Below, in pieces: positions 1 to 5,697 of a stretch of DNA of 5,891 nt. How positions within the stretch are numbered: position 1 is the stretch's first letter; each line of letters begins with the position of its first letter. The position numbers and the translations under genes were made by a program. The DNA comes from Spirochaetales bacterium (lineage in GTDB: Bacteria > Spirochaetota > Spirochaetia > SZUA-6 > DRHE01), in assembly GCA_016935715.1 (NCBI GenBank), contig JAFGQJ010000309.1:1-5891 (forward strand), read 5' to 3'. A model generated the notes under the pieces. It did no database searches, was not told where the DNA came from, and saw only the letters and a program-made list of their open reading frames with translations.

Positions 1-1152
1 CGCAGCGTCCAGGACCTGGCGCAGCTTCCCTTCACGACCAAGGAAGATCTGCGCAGGAGCTACCCCTACGACATGTTCGCCGTGCCGCTGCGGGACATCC
101 TCCGCATCCACTCCACCTCCGGGACGACCGGCAAGCCCATCATCGTGGGGTACACGAAGAACGACCTGCGTCACTGGACCGACTGCACCGCGCGGCTGCT
201 TGCCGCCGCCGGCGTCACCGACCACGATGTGGTGCAGATCGCCTTTCCCTTCAACCTGTTCACGGGGGGATTCGGCTTCCATCAGGGTGCGGAACAGATC
301 GGAGCTTCGGTGATTCCCTCTTCCACCGCTCCGCCGGAAAAACAGCTCATGATCATGAAGGATTTCAAGACCACGATCCTGATCTGCGCCCCCAGCCACG
401 CCGTGGATATCGCCTCGACGCTCGGGGATCTTTCGATTCATGCGGAGAGCCTTTCCCTGAGAGTGGGACTGTTCGGGGCCGAACCGTGGAGCGCCAATCT
501 CCGCAGCCAGCTCGAGGAGGCACTGCACATCTCGGCCCTGGACAACTACGGGTTGACCGAGCTCATCGGTCCCGGGGTTGCCGGAGAGTGCGAGCACAAG
601 AACGGCCTTCACATCAACGAGGACCACTTCATCGTGGAGGTGATCGATCCGAAGAGCCTGCAGCCGCTGCCCCTGGGCCGGGAAGGGGAGCTGGTGTTTA
701 CCACCATTACCAAGGAGGGTTTCCCGCTGGTTCGCTACCGCACCGGCGACATCAGCACCCTGATGGAGGAGCCCTGTCCCTGCGGGCGAACCACCCGCAG
801 AATGCAGCGGGTCAGCGGCCGGACCGACGACCTGATTTTCATCATGGGGCAGAAGGTGTTTCCCTCCCAGGTGGAGGAGATCCTGCTGGAGGCCGAAGGC
901 ACCGCACCGCACTACAGAATCATCCTGGACAGGCAGGAAGGCCGCGACACCATGGAGGTCCAGGTCGAGATCTCCGAGAGCTACCCCGCCTTCGACGAGC
1001 TGAAAAATCTGGAGCGGCTGAGGGATACGATCACCCGCAAGATCGAGGTGGTGCTGGGAGTGGAAGCCAAGGTCACCCTGGTCGAGCCCCGGTCGCTGCT
1101 GAGGCAAAGCGGCGCAAAAGCGCGCCGGGTGGTGGACAACCGCAGCTCTTAG
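1..1152 (+). CDS. Phenylacetate-CoA ligase family protein (AMP-forming), 5' end outside window
   Basis: This is an adenylate-forming enzyme of the PaaK type (COG1541), expected to activate an aromatic or arylacetic acid with ATP and CoA in the cytoplasm. The frame is open from base 1, and the codons before the first internal ATG (73) encode family sequence (LAQLPFTTKEDLRRSYPYD), so the true start lies upstream. Alignment with the second ligase suggests about 48 residues are missing; 383 are visible. Visible motifs, numbered from base 1: P-loop HSTSGTTGKP (37-46), YGLTELIGPG (183-192), RYRTGD (245-250), CPCGRT (259-264) and the C-terminal lysine motif GAKARRV, with the presumed catalytic lysine at 373. 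Cys197, His204 and the CPC pair match conserved positions in the family. The segment usually reading RGVNxFP is IMGQKVFP here, so this is a divergent paralogue and its substrate cannot be read from sequence. It converges on the minus-strand operon. Confidence 0.93.
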   Translation, partial: RSVQDLAQLPFTTKEDLRRSYPYDMFAVPLRDILRIHSTSGTTGKPIIVGYTKNDLRHWTDCTARLLAAAGVTDHDVVQIAFPFNLFTGGFGFHQGAEQIGASVIPSSTAPPEKQLMIMKDFKTTILICAPSHAVDIASTLGDLSIHAESLSLRVGLFGAEPWSANLRSQLEEALHISALDNYGLTELIGPGVAGECEHKNGLHINEDHFIVEVIDPKSLQPLPLGREGELVFTTITKEGFPLVRYRTGDISTLMEEPCPCGRTTRRMQRVSGRTDDLIFIMGQKVFPSQVEEILLEAEGTAPHYRIILDRQEGRDTMEVQVEISESYPAFDELKNLERLRDTITRKIEVVLGVEAKVTLVEPRSLLRQSGAKARRVVDNRSS

Positions 1153-1175
1153 AAGAAGCCCGGGGCCGGAACGCC

Positions 1176-1604
1176 TCAGATGGAGTACAACTCCCTGTCG
1201 GAGAGCAGCCGGATGCCCTCCTGGCCGAGCACCTTCTCGGCTTCGGGATATCCCTCGATATCGAGCACGATGGCCGCTTTCGCCCCTTCCTCCAGCACGA
1301 TGCCGTAGCAGTCCTCGATGTTGATGTTCCTGCTGGACAGGGTGAGCAGCAGGTCGTGAAGCGCACCGGGGCGGTCGTCGATGATCGCTACGACCACGTT
1401 CCTCTCGGATACGGTGAAATGCCTGTTCTTCAGTATCCCGTGAGCCCGGTGGGGGTCGTTCACCAGCACCTTGAGCACCCCGAACTCTCCCTCGCTGGCC
1501 ATGGAGATGCCCCGGATATTGATCCCTTCCCCGGCCAGGATCTTGGTGATGGCTTCCAATTTCCCGGGCTTGTTCTCCATGAAAACCGACAGCTGTACTC
1601 CCAT
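1176..1604 (-). CDS. Tandem ACT-domain protein
   Basis: A 142-residue soluble protein made of two ACT domains, roughly residues 3-66 and 69-138. Each begins with the ligand-loop signature after a first beta strand: NKPGKL (Gly14) and DRPGAL (Gly80), each followed by a helix and an INI strand (GINIRGIS; RNINIEDC). ACT domains usually bind amino acids or similar small molecules. Stand-alone double-ACT proteins of this length (COG4747 type) often lie beside phenylacetate-CoA ligase genes in anaerobes, as here. No catalytic domain is present, so a sensing or regulatory role is inferred. I chose the ATG at 1604 because an AAGGGAG ribosome site lies 8 bases upstream and the start follows the ligase stop by one base. 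A GTG at 1625 would add seven residues and overlap the ligase by 20 bases. It is the last gene of the four-gene block. Confidence 0.9.
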   Translation of the reverse strand: MGVQLSVFMENKPGKLEAITKILAGEGINIRGISMASEGEFGVLKVLVNDPHRAHGILKNRHFTVSERNVVVAIIDDRPGALHDLLLTLSSRNINIEDCYGIVLEEGAKAAIVLDIEGYPEAEKVLGQEGIRLLSDRELYSI

Positions 1605-1605
1605 G

Positions 1606-2913
1606 TCAACGGCTCCCTTCTTCACGGTGGCGGTAATCGAAAACCCGCTGGGCTTTGCCCTCCGTCACCGGCAGGCTCGACGGCTCGGCCAGCTTCACGA
1701 CGGGCGTGACGCCCAGCTCGGCGCGCAGCGCCGTTACCGCCTTGCCCTGCAGTTTCTCCAGCTCCGCCAGGGTGCCGTGAAACACCTCTTCGTTGATCTC
1801 CACCTTCACCGACAGTTTATCCATGAAATTCTCTTTGTGGATTTCGATGAGATAATTGTGCCCGATCTCCGGGATCGCCATCAGGGTCTTCTCTATCTGG
1901 ATCGGGAAGATGTTGACCCCGTTGATGATCAGCATGTCGTCGCTTCTGCCGGTGATGCGGTCTATCCTGCGGTGGGTTCGTCCGCAGGGGCACTCCCCGG
2001 GCAGGAAGCGGGTCAGATCCCGGGTCCTATAGCGGATCAGGGGCATGGCCTGCCGGGTCAGCGTGGTCAACACCAGCTCCCCCTGCTCTCCCTCCGGAAC
2101 GACCTCTCCGCTGGCCGGATCGATGATCTCCGGGTAGAAGTGATCCTCCCACAGGTGCAGGCCCGCCTGGCGTTCGCACTCGAAAGCCACCCCCGGTCCG
2201 CACATCTCCGACAGCCCGTAGGAGTTGTACACCTTGATGCCGTACAGCTCCTCGATCTTCCTGCGGATCTCCTCGCTGTGAGGCTCGGCTCCGATGAAGG
2301 CGATGCGCAGGTGCAGGTCCTTCCTGGGATCCACCTCCATCTCCTCGAAGAAGCTGTACAGGCGCAGGGCGTAGCTGGGCAGGATGTGAACGACCGTGGC
2401 CTTGAGATGCTTGAGAAACCAGATCTGCCGTTTGCTGTTGCCCGGCCCGATCGGGATGGTCATGACGCCCAGCTTCTCCGCGCCGTAGTGGAAGCCCAGC
2501 CCTCCGGTGAACAGGCCGTAACCCATCATGTTCTGGAACACGTCCTGTTTTCTTACGCCCGTGGTGTACATGCAGCGGGCGATCAGGTTCCCCCACTCAT
2601 CGATGTCCCTGGCCGTGTGGAACACCACCGTGGGATTTCCCGTGGTGCCGGAGGAGGAGTGCAGGCGGATGACCTCCTCGAGGTCCACGGTGAGAAAGCC
2701 GTAGGGAAAGGCGTTTCGCAGGTCATCCTTCGTGGTGAAGGGAAGGCGGGCTATCTCTTTCAGGTCGGACAATCCCTTCGATGCGGCGGCGCCAAGGCTC
2801 CCACCGTAGAAAGCGCTGCGTCCCGCCTGTCTCAGGCTTTCGTTCAGCCGCTGCAGCTGCAGGCCCGCCAGGGTGGAGCGGTCCATGGTTTCGATTTCTT
2901 TTTGCCAGTACAT
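1606..2913 (-). CDS. paaK: Phenylacetate-CoA ligase (PaaK family)
   Basis: A 435-residue AMP-forming acyl-CoA ligase, full length for PaaK. It should convert phenylacetate or a related aryl acid plus ATP and CoA to the CoA thioester, AMP and pyrophosphate, in the cytoplasm. The N-terminus MYWQKEIETM and the following LxxLQLQRL are typical of the family and fix the start at 2913, although the ribosome site there is weak. Motifs: P-loop HSSSGTTGNP (85-94), YGLSEMCGPG (232-241), RYRTRD (294-299), CPCGRT (308-313), INGVNIFP (330-337) and the C-terminal GKAQRV with the presumed catalytic Lys420. Cys246, His253, Cys308 and Cys310 are the conserved Cys/His set of this family, possibly metal-binding. 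It starts 11 bases after the ABC ATPase stop and is followed one base later by the ACT gene, so it is co-transcribed with both. Exact aryl substrate unproven; indoleacetate or hydroxyphenylacetate are possible. Confidence 0.95.
   Translation of the reverse strand: MYWQKEIETMDRSTLAGLQLQRLNESLRQAGRSAFYGGSLGAAASKGLSDLKEIARLPFTTKDDLRNAFPYGFLTVDLEEVIRLHSSSGTTGNPTVVFHTARDIDEWGNLIARCMYTTGVRKQDVFQNMMGYGLFTGGLGFHYGAEKLGVMTIPIGPGNSKRQIWFLKHLKATVVHILPSYALRLYSFFEEMEVDPRKDLHLRIAFIGAEPHSEEIRRKIEELYGIKVYNSYGLSEMCGPGVAFECERQAGLHLWEDHFYPEIIDPASGEVVPEGEQGELVLTTLTRQAMPLIRYRTRDLTRFLPGECPCGRTHRRIDRITGRSDDMLIINGVNIFPIQIEKTLMAIPEIGHNYLIEIHKENFMDKLSVKVEINEEVFHGTLAELEKLQGKAVTALRAELGVTPVVKLAEPSSLPVTEGKAQRVFDYRHREEGSR
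1613..1619 (-). promoter_or_regulatory. Ribosome binding site for the ACT protein
   Basis: AAGGGAG on the minus strand, 8 bases before the ATG at 1604. It lies inside the last codons of the upstream ligase gene. It decides the start in favour of ATG 1604 over GTG 1625 and suggests translational coupling, since the ligase stop ends one base before the ATG. Confidence 0.55.
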
Positions 2914-2924
2914 ATCCGTGATGC

Positions 2925-3707
2925 CTATTGTTCGAGAAGATCGAGTATATCCGTATCATACGTGGCTGCTTCACTCAATACCCGGGAGAGAATTTCGATC
3001 ACCTGCCGGTCGGTGCTTCTGCGCACGACCGAGACGGGGGCGGCCTCCAGAACCCGCCCGCCTTTTAGGATCACCAGATGATTGGCGATCATGGCTGTGA
3101 GGTGGGCGTCATGGGTGACGGCGATTATCGTGCAGCCCATCTCTTTCAGCTTCCTGATCATATTCAGCATTTTTTCCAGCAGCTGGTGGTCGATAGAGGT
3201 GGTGGGATCGTCCAGGAACAGGATCTCCGGTTCCAGCACGATCGCCCGCAGGAATGAAACGATTTTCTGCTCCCCTTCGGACAGAGCTGCTGGGCGGAGA
3301 TAGAGGGAATCGAGAAGATTCATCGAGCCGAGGAGCTCCCGGATGCGGTTCTCCGTCTCTTCGGCACCGCGACGGGGAAAGTGCAGCTGGATCGGCAAAG
3401 CGAGGTTGTCGAAGATCGTCTTGTTCTCCCAGAGAGCCGCATCCTGAAACATGAATCCGCTCGTGCGCCGGAACTGAAGCATCTCTTTCTGGCTCATGCG
3501 CTGGAAACTCCTGCCCCGCATCAGAACCCTGCCACCGTCGGGGGGGATGATGGCCGCGGCCACCTTCAGCAGCATGCTCTTGCCGCTTCCCGAGGGCCCC
3601 ATGATCACCGTGCTTCGGCTCACTGGAAGGACCGCGCTGACCTCATTCAGGCTGATGTGCTCCTGAGCACGAACCGTGACCGACTGCAATTCTATCAGAG
3701 GATCCAT
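2925..3707 (-). CDS. ABC transporter ATP-binding protein (MlaF-like)
   Basis: A 260-residue ABC ATPase expected to sit on the inner face of the cytoplasmic membrane and drive the MlaE-type permease encoded just upstream. Visible motifs: Walker A GPSGSGKS (37-44), Q-loop Gln88 in FMFQDAAL, signature LSEGEQ (142-147), Walker B ILFLDDPTT (162-170), D-loop SID (171-173) and switch His199 in VTHD. Two departures from consensus stand out: the residue after the Walker B aspartate is Asp167 where the catalytic glutamate normally sits, and the signature reads SEG in place of SGG, though its serine and second glycine remain. Start ATG 3707 follows an AAAGGCGGGA stretch and lies 11 bases after the permease stop. 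The frame stays open far upstream, but that extension only shadows the permease gene. The substrate is unknown; by family, phospholipid or another hydrophobic molecule. Confidence 0.93.
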   Translation of the reverse strand: MDPLIELQSVTVRAQEHISLNEVSAVLPVSRSTVIMGPSGSGKSMLLKVAAAIIPPDGGRVLMRGRSFQRMSQKEMLQFRRTSGFMFQDAALWENKTIFDNLALPIQLHFPRRGAEETENRIRELLGSMNLLDSLYLRPAALSEGEQKIVSFLRAIVLEPEILFLDDPTTSIDHQLLEKMLNMIRKLKEMGCTIIAVTHDAHLTAMIANHLVILKGGRVLEAAPVSVVRRSTDRQVIEILSRVLSEAATYDTDILDLLEQ

Positions 3708-3718
3708 CGATCCCGCCT

Positions 3719-4495
3719 TTACACGTAGTAGATCAGGGTAATCACGGCGTCTGCCAGGATGCAGAGGACAAACCCTTGGCTGACCGCCTTGATCGCCACC
3801 TGGGGAATTTCCGTTGAAGAGACCCTGACTTTGAATCCCTGGTAGATGGCCACGAAGGAGATCAGGGCGCCGAAAACCAGGGCCTTGACCATGGAGGATG
3901 CAATGTCGGCCGCCGACATGGCCCGCAGCAGGTTCTGGAAATAATCCTGCAGCTGGACCGGCTTGATGAACTGGGTCACCACGAAGGATCCGAACAGCCC
4001 GAAAAAATTGAAGTAGATGGTGAGCAGGATCATGGAAAGAGTGACGCCGAGGAAGCGGGGTACCGCCAGGTAGGAGATCGGATTGATGCCGATGGAGACG
4101 TAGGCCTCGATCTCGTGGGAAATCACCATGTTGCCCAGCTCGGTGGCGATGGCCGTTGCCGAGCGGGCGATGATCACGAAGGCGGTCAGCAGGGGTCCCA
4201 GCTCGCGGGTGATCACGATCAGCAGGATCGTGTAGATCAGCTTCCCCTGGCCGAACCTGGGCAGGATGGAGACGCCCTGCACCACGATCACCGCACCCAG
4301 GGCAAGGGAGATCAGTGCAATGATTCCCATGGCTTCCACCGCGGTGAACAGGACCTGCATCACCAGTACCCTGAATCCCACCTGTTTGCGTTTCAGGAAC
4401 AGCGCGGATTCCTTGATCAGGTTCAGCAGGAAACCGGTTGCGTAGAGCAGGTTGCCGAAGGCGTCGGTGGCGTATTTCCCAAGCTTGGCGATCAT
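3719..4495 (-). CDS. MlaE-family ABC transporter permease
   Basis: A 258-residue inner-membrane permease of the MlaE/YrbE family, which in Gram-negative bacteria moves phospholipids or other hydrophobic compounds between membranes. Family features: a long first hydrophobic stretch (about 46-74) ending in VVQG, the invariant-type RELGPLL (97-103), ARSATAIATELGNM (110-123), then the cytoplasmic coupling segment ISHEIEAY (125-132) and NPISYLAVPR (138-147), followed by further membrane helices at about 150-175, 200-220 and 236-257. Length matches the family. ATG 4495 is the best start: the only other near-start codon before the upstream in-frame stop at 4565 is a CTG, although no good Shine-Dalgarno is visible. 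It heads the minus-strand block, with the ATPase 11 bases downstream. No MCE-domain (MlaD-like) partner is encoded in the window, which is unusual since these genes commonly sit together. Confidence 0.93.
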   Translation of the reverse strand: MIAKLGKYATDAFGNLLYATGFLLNLIKESALFLKRKQVGFRVLVMQVLFTAVEAMGIIALISLALGAVIVVQGVSILPRFGQGKLIYTILLIVITRELGPLLTAFVIIARSATAIATELGNMVISHEIEAYVSIGINPISYLAVPRFLGVTLSMILLTIYFNFFGLFGSFVVTQFIKPVQLQDYFQNLLRAMSAADIASSMVKALVFGALISFVAIYQGFKVRVSSTEIPQVAIKAVSQGFVLCILADAVITLIYYV

Positions 4496-4570
4496 GGCGG
4501 ATGGAGGTCGCGACCCGCTTCCTCGGCTGTCCGGATTCGGCCGAACGCGCAGGAGCCGCTCCCCCTATCT

Positions 4571-4599
4571 GCAATAGCATATTCTGCCGTCTATTTCAA
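4571..4599 (-). promoter_or_regulatory. Candidate promoter for the permease-ATPase-ligase-ACT operon
   Basis: On the minus strand, TTGAAA (4599-4594, one mismatch to the -35 consensus) is followed by a 17-base spacer and TATTGC (4576-4571). The spacer ends in TGC, giving an extended -10 (TGn). Transcription would start near 4564, leaving a leader of about 70 bases before the ATG at 4495. The -10 itself matches weakly, so this is a reading by eye only. Confidence 0.35.
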
Positions 4600-4710
4600 C
4601 GAATTTTTCCTGATGACAAAGCGGAGGGCGGCGATGGCAAATCTGCAGAAACGAACAGCCGATGCCATCTCCCCACTCCTCGAGCGGGTCGACAATCGTT
4701 CGATTCCATA

Positions 4711-4740
4711 TTGACGATGGCTCCAGTATAACATTACTAT
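4711..4740 (+). promoter_or_regulatory. Candidate sigma-70-type promoter for the CPBP/HMA pair
   Basis: TTGACG (4711-4716, five of six to the -35 consensus), an 18-base spacer, then TACTAT (4735-4740), which keeps the three most conserved -10 bases. A start near 4747 would leave a leader of about 140 bases before the CPBP ATG at 4888. The -10 lies inside the dyad at 4733-4749, so a repressor there could block it. Other AT-rich -10-like words nearby (TATAAC at 4727) lack a -35 at proper distance. Confidence 0.4.
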
Positions 4741-4749
4741 TAAAGTAAT
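4733..4749. promoter_or_regulatory. Dyad ATTACT-N5-AGTAAT, possible operator
   Basis: Two perfect six-base inverted arms (4733-4738 and 4744-4749) separated by five bases. The element covers the candidate -10 and start site of the plus-strand promoter, the usual place for a repressor of the TetR or MarR type. No regulator gene is present in the window, so the binding protein is unknown. The stem is short and AT-only apart from one pair, so it is not a terminator. Confidence 0.4.
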
Positions 4750-4774
4750 ATATATGAACGCGCCAGATGATTGG

Positions 4775-4784
4775 TGCATATGCA
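4775..4784. repeat. Perfect 10-bp palindrome TGCATATGCA
   Basis: A self-complementary decamer in the leader of the CPBP gene, about 26 bases beyond the ATTACT dyad. It could be a second protein-binding site. A single 10-bp palindrome in an AT-rich stretch may also arise by chance. Confidence 0.35.
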
Positions 4785-4817
4785 ATATAGTTCGTGAAGT
4801 CGGTGCGGAGAGAAAGG

Positions 4818-4841
4818 GAATTCTCGTCGCTGAATTCTCGT
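4818..4841 (+). repeat. Direct repeat of GAATTCTCGT, 14-base period
   Basis: GAATTCTCGT occurs at 4818-4827 and again at 4832-4841, exact over ten bases, separated by CGCT. It lies 46 bases before the CPBP start codon. A GAGAA at 4810-4814 can pair with the TTCTC of either copy (4821-4825 or 4835-4839), so alternative weak hairpins in the leader are possible. A regulator with direct-repeat half sites is another reading. Confidence 0.5.
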
Positions 4842-4876
4842 GAGGTCTCAAATCATACCCAGCGACTGCGTGCAGT

Positions 4877-4882
4877 GAGGAG
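4877..4882 (+). promoter_or_regulatory. Ribosome binding site for the CPBP gene
   Basis: GAGGAG, five bases before the ATG at 4888. It fixes the start of the CPBP protein at the first ATG of the frame. Confidence 0.7.
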
Positions 4883-4887
4883 TACGT

Positions 4888-5697
4888 ATGAGTACGGTTA
4901 GCCGTCCTGTTCATTCATTCCGACTTCCGCTCTTTTTCGTAGTTGCCTGTCTCGTTGGCTGGGCAATGTTCATCGTGGCTGCGCTGGGTGCCAGGCTGTC
5001 GCCTTCCAACCTGCCTATCGGGCCTGTTGTGGCCGCTCTGCTCGTTGCCGCCTTCATGGGGCGGTCGGAGCTGCGGGATTGGGGACGTCAGCTGATAACA
5101 TTTCGCACCTCCTTCGGCTGGTACGTTCTATCGTTCATAGCCCCGGTGGTGATTATTATCGCGGCTGTATTGGTCAATAATGCCTTCGGTGCGCCGCCGC
5201 CGACATCAACTCAGCTTGCTGGATGGATCACACTGCCGGCAGGCTTTGCCTTTACCCTGATTCTTGTCGGCATCGGAGAGGAGGCGGGGTGGATGGCTTT
5301 TGCAGCCCAGCGGCTTCTGGGCCGCTACAGTTTCCTCACAGCTTGGGCGATTCTGGCCGGTCTCCGTGTTCTTTGGCATCTGCCTCTGATGCTTACGGGA
5401 GAGTTGCCTTGGGTCTTGGGTATCGGAGGGAACATTGCTTTCCAGTTTCTGCTGATGTGGATATTCGTGCGCAGCCACCGGGTATGGTTTTTAGCCGCGA
5501 TTTGGCATGCCGTTCTCAATGTCACCGGCGGCCAGTTCTTCTTCCAGATGGTGCAGGGGGAGGATCGGGTACGACTCGGCATCCTCATGGCCGTTGGGTA
5601 TGGGGTTGTTGCGGTGCTGGTGCTGCTCGTCGACTATCGCCGGATAACTCAAACCGCAGTCAATAGAGGAATTGAGCCGATAGGAGGGACACGATGA
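4888..5697 (+). CDS. CPBP family intramembrane glutamic endopeptidase homologue (CAAX/Abi type)
   Basis: A 269-residue, strongly hydrophobic membrane protein with about eight predicted helices (near 11-32, 44-57, 75-97, 113-130, 148-166, 178-196, 199-216 and 229-249). The three CPBP motifs are in order: GEEAGWMAF (130-138) with the Glu131-Glu132 pair, VLWHLPL (161-167) with His164, and WHAVLN (206-211) with His207 and Asn211. These glutamates, histidines and asparagine form the active site in this family, related to Rce1 and to bacterial Abi proteins. Two usual residues differ: the arginine of EExxxR is Met136, and the aromatic residue four before His164 is Arg160. Activity may therefore be altered. 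The substrate is unknown; relatives act in prenyl-protein processing, bacteriocin self-immunity or signalling. Its stop overlaps the next gene by four bases (ATGA), so the two are translationally coupled. Codon use looks more AT-rich than in the neighbouring operon. Confidence 0.9.
   Translation: MSTVSRPVHSFRLPLFFVVACLVGWAMFIVAALGARLSPSNLPIGPVVAALLVAAFMGRSELRDWGRQLITFRTSFGWYVLSFIAPVVIIIAAVLVNNAFGAPPPTSTQLAGWITLPAGFAFTLILVGIGEEAGWMAFAAQRLLGRYSFLTAWAILAGLRVLWHLPLMLTGELPWVLGIGGNIAFQFLLMWIFVRSHRVWFLAAIWHAVLNVTGGQFFFQMVQGEDRVRLGILMAVGYGVVAVLVLLVDYRRITQTAVNRGIEPIGGTR
5682..5688 (+). promoter_or_regulatory. Ribosome binding site for the HMA-domain gene
   Basis: AGGAGGG, with a full AGGAGG match, ending five bases before the ATG at 5694 and lying inside the last codons of the CPBP gene. 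It supports the choice of ATG 5694 and active translation despite the overlap. Confidence 0.7.

Larger units (their letters stand above)
4496..4887. other. Divergent intergenic control region
   Basis: A 392-base gap between the minus-strand permease gene and the plus-strand CPBP gene. The permease-proximal part is GC-rich; the stretch from about 4725 to 4795 is clearly AT-rich. It contains candidate promoters in both directions, a dyad, a palindrome and a direct repeat, each listed separately. A 26-codon frame (4634-4714, plus) has a good GGAGGG ribosome site five bases before its ATG but no recognisable product. No RNA gene or terminator with a T run was seen. Confidence 0.6.

Noticed and set aside
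1153..1175. GC-rich CCCGGGG run between the convergent stops as a terminator
   Set aside because: Only 23 bases are available, no stable stem with a following T run is visible in either direction, and the symmetry is limited to a few bases.
486..1709. 407-codon plus-strand open frame
   Set aside because: It runs over the first ligase in frame +3 and antisense to the ACT and second ligase genes, and is low-complexity Gly/Arg/Pro-rich. It is a shadow of high-GC coding sequence.
1471..3081. 536-codon plus-strand open frame
   Set aside because: It is antisense to the well-supported PaaK gene and shows no recognisable domain; rich in Gln, His, Val and Asp as expected of an antisense shadow.
3708..4580. 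Long N-terminal extension of the ATPase frame, starting at 4580
   Set aside because: It overlaps the MlaE permease in another frame, has the Pro/Arg/Gly-rich make-up of a shadow frame, and the ATPase domain starts cleanly at ATG 3707 with its own ribosome site.
4818..4841. Direct repeat as the start of a CRISPR array or an attachment site
   Set aside because: The units are only 10 bases with a 4-base spacer and two copies, with no cas gene or integrase nearby.
4591..4914. 107-codon minus-strand frame in the intergenic region
   Set aside because: It covers the promoter, dyad and repeats, shows no domain, and has no clear ribosome site. It crosses the start of the well-supported CPBP gene.
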